From: Gymnopus androsaceus JB14
Taxonomy: Eukaryota > Basidiomycota > Agaricomycetes > Agaricales > Omphalotaceae
Length of the DNA: 64,000 bases
Reading direction: 5' to 3'
NCBI GenBank assembly: GCA_009733575.1
Contig: ML769703.1
Coordinates: 1 to 64,000, forward strand
Position 1 is the first letter of the stretch, and each line of letters starts with the position of its first letter. Shown here piece by piece: positions 59,146-64,000 of this stretch. The translations under genes were made by a program, and so were the position numbers. The notes under the pieces were generated by a model. The model had not been told where the DNA came from and did no database searches. It was given only the letters and a program-made list of their open reading frames with translations.

Positions 59146-60322
59146 TCAAGCACTCGACAAGTACTCGAAAGCGGCACTCCCGCTGTAATCCATCTTTCCA
59201 TCCTTTACCCCTCCCTTAATAACACCTGTTCCATGAACCAGATTACCTTCATTAATCAGGATATTTTTAACAGTGAGATGAGCTACAATGACTTGATTTT
59301 CGAACGGTATTTCAACCCTCAAGCTCTGGATTGAACCGATAGTAGAATTTGGTGCTGCAGCCTCCATTTCGACAATAACACCGGAACAAGGCGTCGAGAG
59401 GAGTTCTCCTATCTTTGGCGACATATCCAGTGGCCTTTTGCGTACCGTCTGGCCCTTCACCTACAAACCATAGAATAGAATAAGGGCCAAACCTCCCGTG
59501 ACCCCAACTGTAACTTTCTACAGCGTCTTCCAAATTGATGTCTGCCCAGCTCTACCGATGCGCATATATGAGTGTTGATACAGTAAAAATCCTCTTACGT
59601 ACCAGATCCTGATACCCAATACCGTCTTCAAATTTGACTTGTGTACCGTTAACTTTGATATCCACATTGGTCTTTGCGTCGGGGAAGGCATTGGCCCAGC
59701 CAAAGTGAGGTAGAAATTCCATGCTCGCTCCGATCTCGGCTGGTGAGCAAGGGTAGTGAGGAGGAGCAACCTTATTAGTAAAAAAGCTATTCAGTCTCAC
59801 TTCAAGGAATCTAGGGAATAATAAACGGACTGCATTTAGAACGACAGAGCCTGTAATCTCGAATGGGTGCGTGAAATGGATAGTCATCGTAGACATATCC
59901 TCAGATGCTGAGAAACTGCATCCTGTTCCCTTCCAAACACCGCTCGTACCATTTCCGTGTGTGTTTAGCTCTGCGAATTCAGCAAATTTACTGGTCGCAG
60001 TGTACAGTTTGTCTGGGCCAGCCTGTACGTATATGTCCACATTGAGAGTATTGTTGTTGGATACGTCCTCAGGCGAGGCAGAAAATGCTGCCAAGACGGA
60101 GTAGGAAGGGTCTTTCGATGAAATCGCATCGAAGGTCCACACCTGTCCATACATTGTGGGATGTACATTGAATATCTTGGGGGTATTTAGTTTATTAGAG
60201 GAGGCGATAAACTCTATGTGGGTTGGATCATTGCTGGTTGTGGGTGGAATGATCACAGAGGATGTAGACCTCGCTGACGCGATACTGATACCGAGGAGCA
60301 ATGTAATGTAGAGAAGCTTCAT
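59146..60322 (-). pseudogene. Secreted two-barrel protein, array copy 3, frameshifted in the C-terminal domain
   Basis: Starts MKLLYITLLLGISIASARST (ATG 60322), ends FEYLSSA at 59146. The N-terminal domain is open and the middle exon reads MEFLPHFGWANAFPDAKTNV. In the last exon TGYVAKD is followed by one extra base (plus-strand CTCCTATCTTT near 59410 versus CTCCATCTTT in copy 2). The frame then reads RRTPLDALFRC and stops, losing about 85 residues, while GELLSTPCSGVIVEMEAAAP continues in the next frame. The first intron is a multiple of three without a stop, so retention would not break the frame. Confidence 0.7.
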
Positions 60323-60616
60323 GATCAGCGATAAAGAATATGACAAGACTTGACTCGCCTTTATACTTGGTCTGAATGTCAAAAACGACTGATCTCGGAT
60401 TCCTATCGAACATGTTCAGACATGGTGACTTGAGCAGCTTGACTAGTGCGAACTAGAAAGGCTCCTATTTTTTAGCAGCAGGTTGAAGCTATACCAGTTG
60501 GACCCGAGCACCTCGAGGGGTTCGATCTGATTACATGGTAGTTTTCTATGTCATATGAACATTTTTCGGTCAGGGTAGTAAAGACACGTCAGATATTGCG
60601 GCGAAAAAAGAAACCT

Positions 60617-61230
60617 CTAAAGTGAGAAACCAGCGCTTCCTTGGTATTTGTGACCGCCTTGCAAGCCGCCGCTAACTTGAACCAGTCTTAAAGTCATCAG
60701 CATCTGCGATGATCTTTCCGACTGCAAGTTCGACATCCATAATGCAGTTCTCTCTGAGGTCAATCTTGACCTTGAAGCTCTGTAGCTGATTTCCAGTGGC
60801 ATCGTACTCTAAATTATAAGGATTCCACTGCATACCTCGTCATCGACGTCCTATTCACTCCCATACGCATAAATGCGTCCTTCCACTCTTAATTCGACCT
60901 CCGATCTCGAAGATTACCTTATAAAGCGCATACATGAAGGTTCTAGTCTCATTTCGGATTAACAACTAAAACTTCTCCTTTGATTCAGTCCTTACTTTTC
61001 TACAACTTACATACCGCTGTAACTCGTACTCAGAGCTCGTCCAATCAACGCCGTTATTGATACCATAAACCCGGTTCATAACATGGATCAACAACTACAT
61101 GTGAACAAGCAAGTATCTTTCCATCTTCCGAGATGTATCTTGTTGTGGTCTTGCTACTAGGATGCGCAATCTCCAGCGAGTATGGGCCTAACTTCCCATG
61201 GCAGGTACATTGTGCAATAACCGACAGAGG
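60617..61230 (-). pseudogene. Diverged paralogue fragment between array copies 3 and 4
   Basis: On the minus strand HGKLGPYSLEIAHPSSKTTT and YISEDGKILACSHVVV (61200-61095) match the HGRFGPYSIVWF..YVSKDGELLSTPCSGV region. Further on NQLQSFKVKIDLRENCIMDV (about 60790-60730) and VSGGLQGGHKYQGSAGFSL (about 60675-60617) match the end of the protein. The N-terminal domain is absent and the frame is broken near 60680. An older, more diverged family member. Confidence 0.6.
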
Positions 61231-61378
61231 CACGTCAACCGAAGCACGTACTCTGTTTCAATCAACTTGCAAAAAGAAGCATAAGAGGAGAGCGTAGCAA
61301 AAACGGTCATTCCGTTGTATTTTTTCTATGTAAGTAGTGCAAGGAAATGAAAGTCTGCATGAAACAGTCCTCCTAGTC

Positions 61379-62556
61379 TCAAGGGCTTGTGAAGTATTCA
61401 AAAGCGGCACTCCCGCTGTATTCGATCCTTCCATTCTTTACCCCTCCCCTGATAACACCCGTTCCATGAACCAAATTACCTTCATTAATCAAGACATTGC
61501 TAACAATGAGATGAGCTACGATGATTTGGTTTCTGAAAGGTATTTCAACCGTGAAACTTTGAATTGGACCGATAGTAGAGTTCGGTTCTGCGGCTTCTGT
61601 TTTGATAGTAACGCCGGAACAAGGCGTCGAGAGGATTTCTCCATCCTTGGAAACATATCCACTGGCCTTTTGCGTACCGTCTGACCTTTTACCCGCAAAC
61701 CATACTATGGAATAAGGGCCAAGCTTCCCGTGACCCCCACTGTAATTTTCTAGAGCGTCTTCGTAACTGATGTCTGCCCAACTCTACGGATGCGCATATA
61801 TGAGCGTTGATATAGTAATAATACTCTTACTTACCAGATCCTGATAACCGACGCCGTCTTCAAATTTGACTTGTGTACCGTTGACTTTAAGGTCCACATT
61901 AGTCTTTGCATCGGGGAAGGCGTTTGCCCAGCCAAAGTGAGGCATAAATTCCATGCTCGCTCCGATCTCGGCTGGTGAGCAAGGGTAGTGAGGAGGAGCA
62001 ACCTTATTAGTAAAAAGCTATTAGCCTCACTTCAAATCCTGAGAATAATAAAACGGACTGCATTTAGAACGACCGAGCCTGTAATCTCGAAAGGGCGCGT
62101 GAAATAGACAGTCATTGTAGACATATCCTCAGATGCTGAGAAACTGCATCCTGTTCCCTTCCAAACACCGCTCGTACCATTTCCGTGTGTGTTTAGCTCT
62201 GCGAATTCAGCAAATTTACTGGTTGCAGTGTACAGCTTGTCTGGGCCAGCCTGTACGTATATGTCCACATTGAGAGTATTGTCAGCAGATGCATCCTCAG
62301 GCGAGGCAGAAAATACTGCCAAGATAGAGTGGGAAGGGTCTTTCGATGAAATCGCATCGAAGGTCCATATCTGTCCATACATTGTGGGATGTACATTGGA
62401 CATCTTGGGGGTATTTATTTTATTAGAGGAGGCGATAAACTCTATGTGGGTTGGACCATTGCTGGTTGTTGGTGGAATGATCACAGATGAAGTAGACTTC
62501 GCTGACGCGATACTAATACCAAGAAGTGTTGTAATGGACCTGTAGAGAAGCTTCAT
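61379..62556 (-). CDS. Secreted two-barrel (AttH/Diels-Alderase-like) protein, array copy 4, intact
   Basis: Starts MKLLYRSITTLLGISIASAK (ATG 62556), ends FEYFTSP, TGA at 61379-61381. Same three-exon layout as copy 2: YGQIWTFDAISSKDPSHSIL, GVWKGTGCSFSASEDMSTMT, then MEFMPHFGWANAFPDAKTNV, then WADISYEDALENYSGGHGKL with GPYSIVWF, YVSKDGEILSTPCSGV and INEGNLVHGTGVIRGGVKNG. It has Gly where other copies have Trp before HGKLGPYS (GGG for TGG). No frameshift or stop found. Activity unknown. Confidence 0.7.
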
Positions 62557-62879
62557 GATCAGCGGTAAAGCTGAGTGACAATACTTGAATCGCCTTTATA
62601 CGTGTTTTAAATGCCATGCCAAAAGCCACTAATCTCGAGCGGAATGAACTCGGATTCTTATCGAACTTGGCTAGACTTGGTGACTTGAGCAGCTTGACTA
62701 ATGCGAACTAGAAAGACTCAGGTTTTAGAGCAGGCTGAGCCTATACCAGTTAAGACCCGAGCACCTCAAAGGGACCTGCACAGGACTGTGGTTCGATCTG
62801 ATTGCATATATATAGTTTCCATGTCAAAGCTAGGTTCAAGTAGTAAAGACACCCGTCAGATAATCTAGCGAGAACATAA

Positions 62880-63170
62880 ATTTACCTAAAATCGCTTCAA
62901 AAAGGTGCCCTGCAAGCCGCCGCTAAGCTGCCTGGTAGTTATAAATCGTCAGTATCTCCAATAATCTTTCCGACCGTAAGTATGACATCTATAACCGATG
63001 TCAATTTTGACCTTGTGTAGCTATTGTCCAGTGGCAGAATCGTACTCTGGATCAACTTGAACTACATCTGAACAAGAAAGTATGTTTCCATCTTCCAAGA
63101 CGTATCCCGTGGGCCGTGGTGGTCTTGTTACCATCGGATGCCGCAATTTCCCTTACACCAAAAGTACAAA
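62880..63170 (-). pseudogene. Second diverged paralogue fragment
   Basis: Minus-strand text TGYVLEDGNILSCSDVVQV and YDSATGQ (about 63120-63030) match the fragment at 60.6-61.2 kb; frames are broken afterwards. It repeats the copy-plus-fragment unit, so the array grew partly by duplicating a two-gene unit. Confidence 0.5.
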
Positions 63171-63504
63171 AAAATCCGACTGAATGAAAAACGGACTGAT
63201 CGCGCAAGAAATTGCTCATTAGTGAATTTTTCAGAAGAATTAATCATTCAGTTGAGCACTAATGAGCAAATTTTTGTCTGAAAAGATCTTAATCAGTCTA
63301 TTTTTCGCTCGAGCGGATACGTGCCTCCCATGGCCCCAAAGGTATATTGTGCAATATAATGTTAGAATCAACTTGCAAAGGAAGCATAAGAGGAGAGCGC
63401 AGCAAAAACGACGATTCCGTAGTTTGTTTATATGTAAGTAATGAATTAAAAAAAGACTCTTTCGAAGAGAAACGAAAATCAGCATGAAAACAGTCCACTT
63501 GGTC

Positions 63505-64000
63505 TCAAACGCTCGTCGAGTACTCGAAACCGGCACTTCCGCTGTAATCCATGCTTCCATCCTTTACCCCTCCCCTGATAGCACCCGTTCCATGAACCAG
63601 AGTACCATCATTAACACTAAGCAGGACATTGTTAACAATGAGATGAGCTACGATGACTTGATTTTCGAAAGGTATTTCGACACTGAAGCTCTGGATTGGA
63701 CCGATAGTAGAATTTGGTGCAGCAGCTTCTGGTGTGACAGTAACACTGGAACAAGGCGTCGAGAGGAGTTCTCAATCTTTGGAAACATATCCACTGGTCT
63801 TTTGCGTACCGTCTGGCTCTTCACCTGCAAACCATACTATGGAATAAGGACCAAGCCTCCCGTGAGCCCAACTGTAATGTTCTAAAGCATCGGGGAAACT
63901 GATGTCTGCCCAACTCTACCGATGCGCATATATGAGTGTTGATACAGTAACAATCCTCTTACTCACCAAATCCTGATAACCAATGCCGTCTTCAAACTTG
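63505..64000 (-). pseudogene. Secreted two-barrel protein, array copy 5 (partial at window edge), nonsense codon
   Basis: Only the C-terminal part is in the window. It ends FEYSTSV, TGA at 63505-63507. SGYVSKD is followed by TGA at 63772-63774 where the other copies have GGA (Gly of KDGELL), then ELLSTPCS continues in the same frame. The gene continues past 64000. Confidence 0.7.

Overview
The window looks like nuclear DNA of a mushroom-forming basidiomycete (Agaricomycetes). Genes are broken by many short (about 45-60 nt) GT-AG introns. It carries a Plavaka-type (CACTA-superfamily) transposase, and several families I know mainly from Agaricomycetes (a DUF6532-like protein, a JmjC protein, a Ulp1-like protease, an orphan multi-pass membrane protein). 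All reading was done by eye from the sequence; no database search was run, and multi-exon ends are approximate unless a start, stop or splice site is named.

Layout. 0.6-6.2 kb, minus strand: a DUF6532-like gene and an apparently complete Plavaka transposase. 7.1-17.5 kb: a JmjC oxygenase-like gene with a long exon-rich 5' neighbour, a Ulp1 (C48) protease gene with its H-D-C triad, an acidic Ser/Glu-rich protein and a membrane-segment exon, with four copies of a 36-bp hairpin-forming repeat between them. 18.9-26.7 kb: a graveyard. It holds a frameshifted deaminase-like gene (HAE and CxxC motifs) and a CpG-poor SNF2/STH1-like pseudogene. The pseudogene is split by a 668-bp hAT-like element with a perfect 8-bp target duplication and by a second inverted-repeat element. 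26.9-37.9 kb: GDP-L-fucose synthase genes in three states (nonsense-bearing copy, frameshifted copy, truncated 3' duplicate), a frameshifted SDHAF4-like gene, a gene with an MLKL/HeLo-like N-terminal region, and a FAD monooxygenase with one frameshift. 38-46 kb: repeat-rich DNA with an orphan membrane protein and a family of short elements whose ends are constant but whose internal repeated motif changes from copy to copy. 46.2-55.7 kb: the housekeeping core, with a class II aldolase (one frameshift), FAD synthase, RPS9 and RPL21 (divergent), MRE11, and a GDP-fucose-type nucleotide-sugar transporter. 56.0-64.0 kb: a tandem array of at least five secreted proteins that look like the two-barrel AttH/Diels-Alderase fold. 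Two copies look intact and three are disrupted, with fragments of a diverged paralogue between them.

How genes may work together: GDP-fucose synthase makes GDP-fucose in the cytosol and the 54.4-kb transporter would carry it into the Golgi, so the window holds two steps of protein or glycan fucosylation about 18 kb apart. Both full-length synthase copies carry lesions, so either a functional copy lies elsewhere or some single-base indels are assembly errors. Several independent one-base indels in otherwise well-kept genes make that second possibility real.
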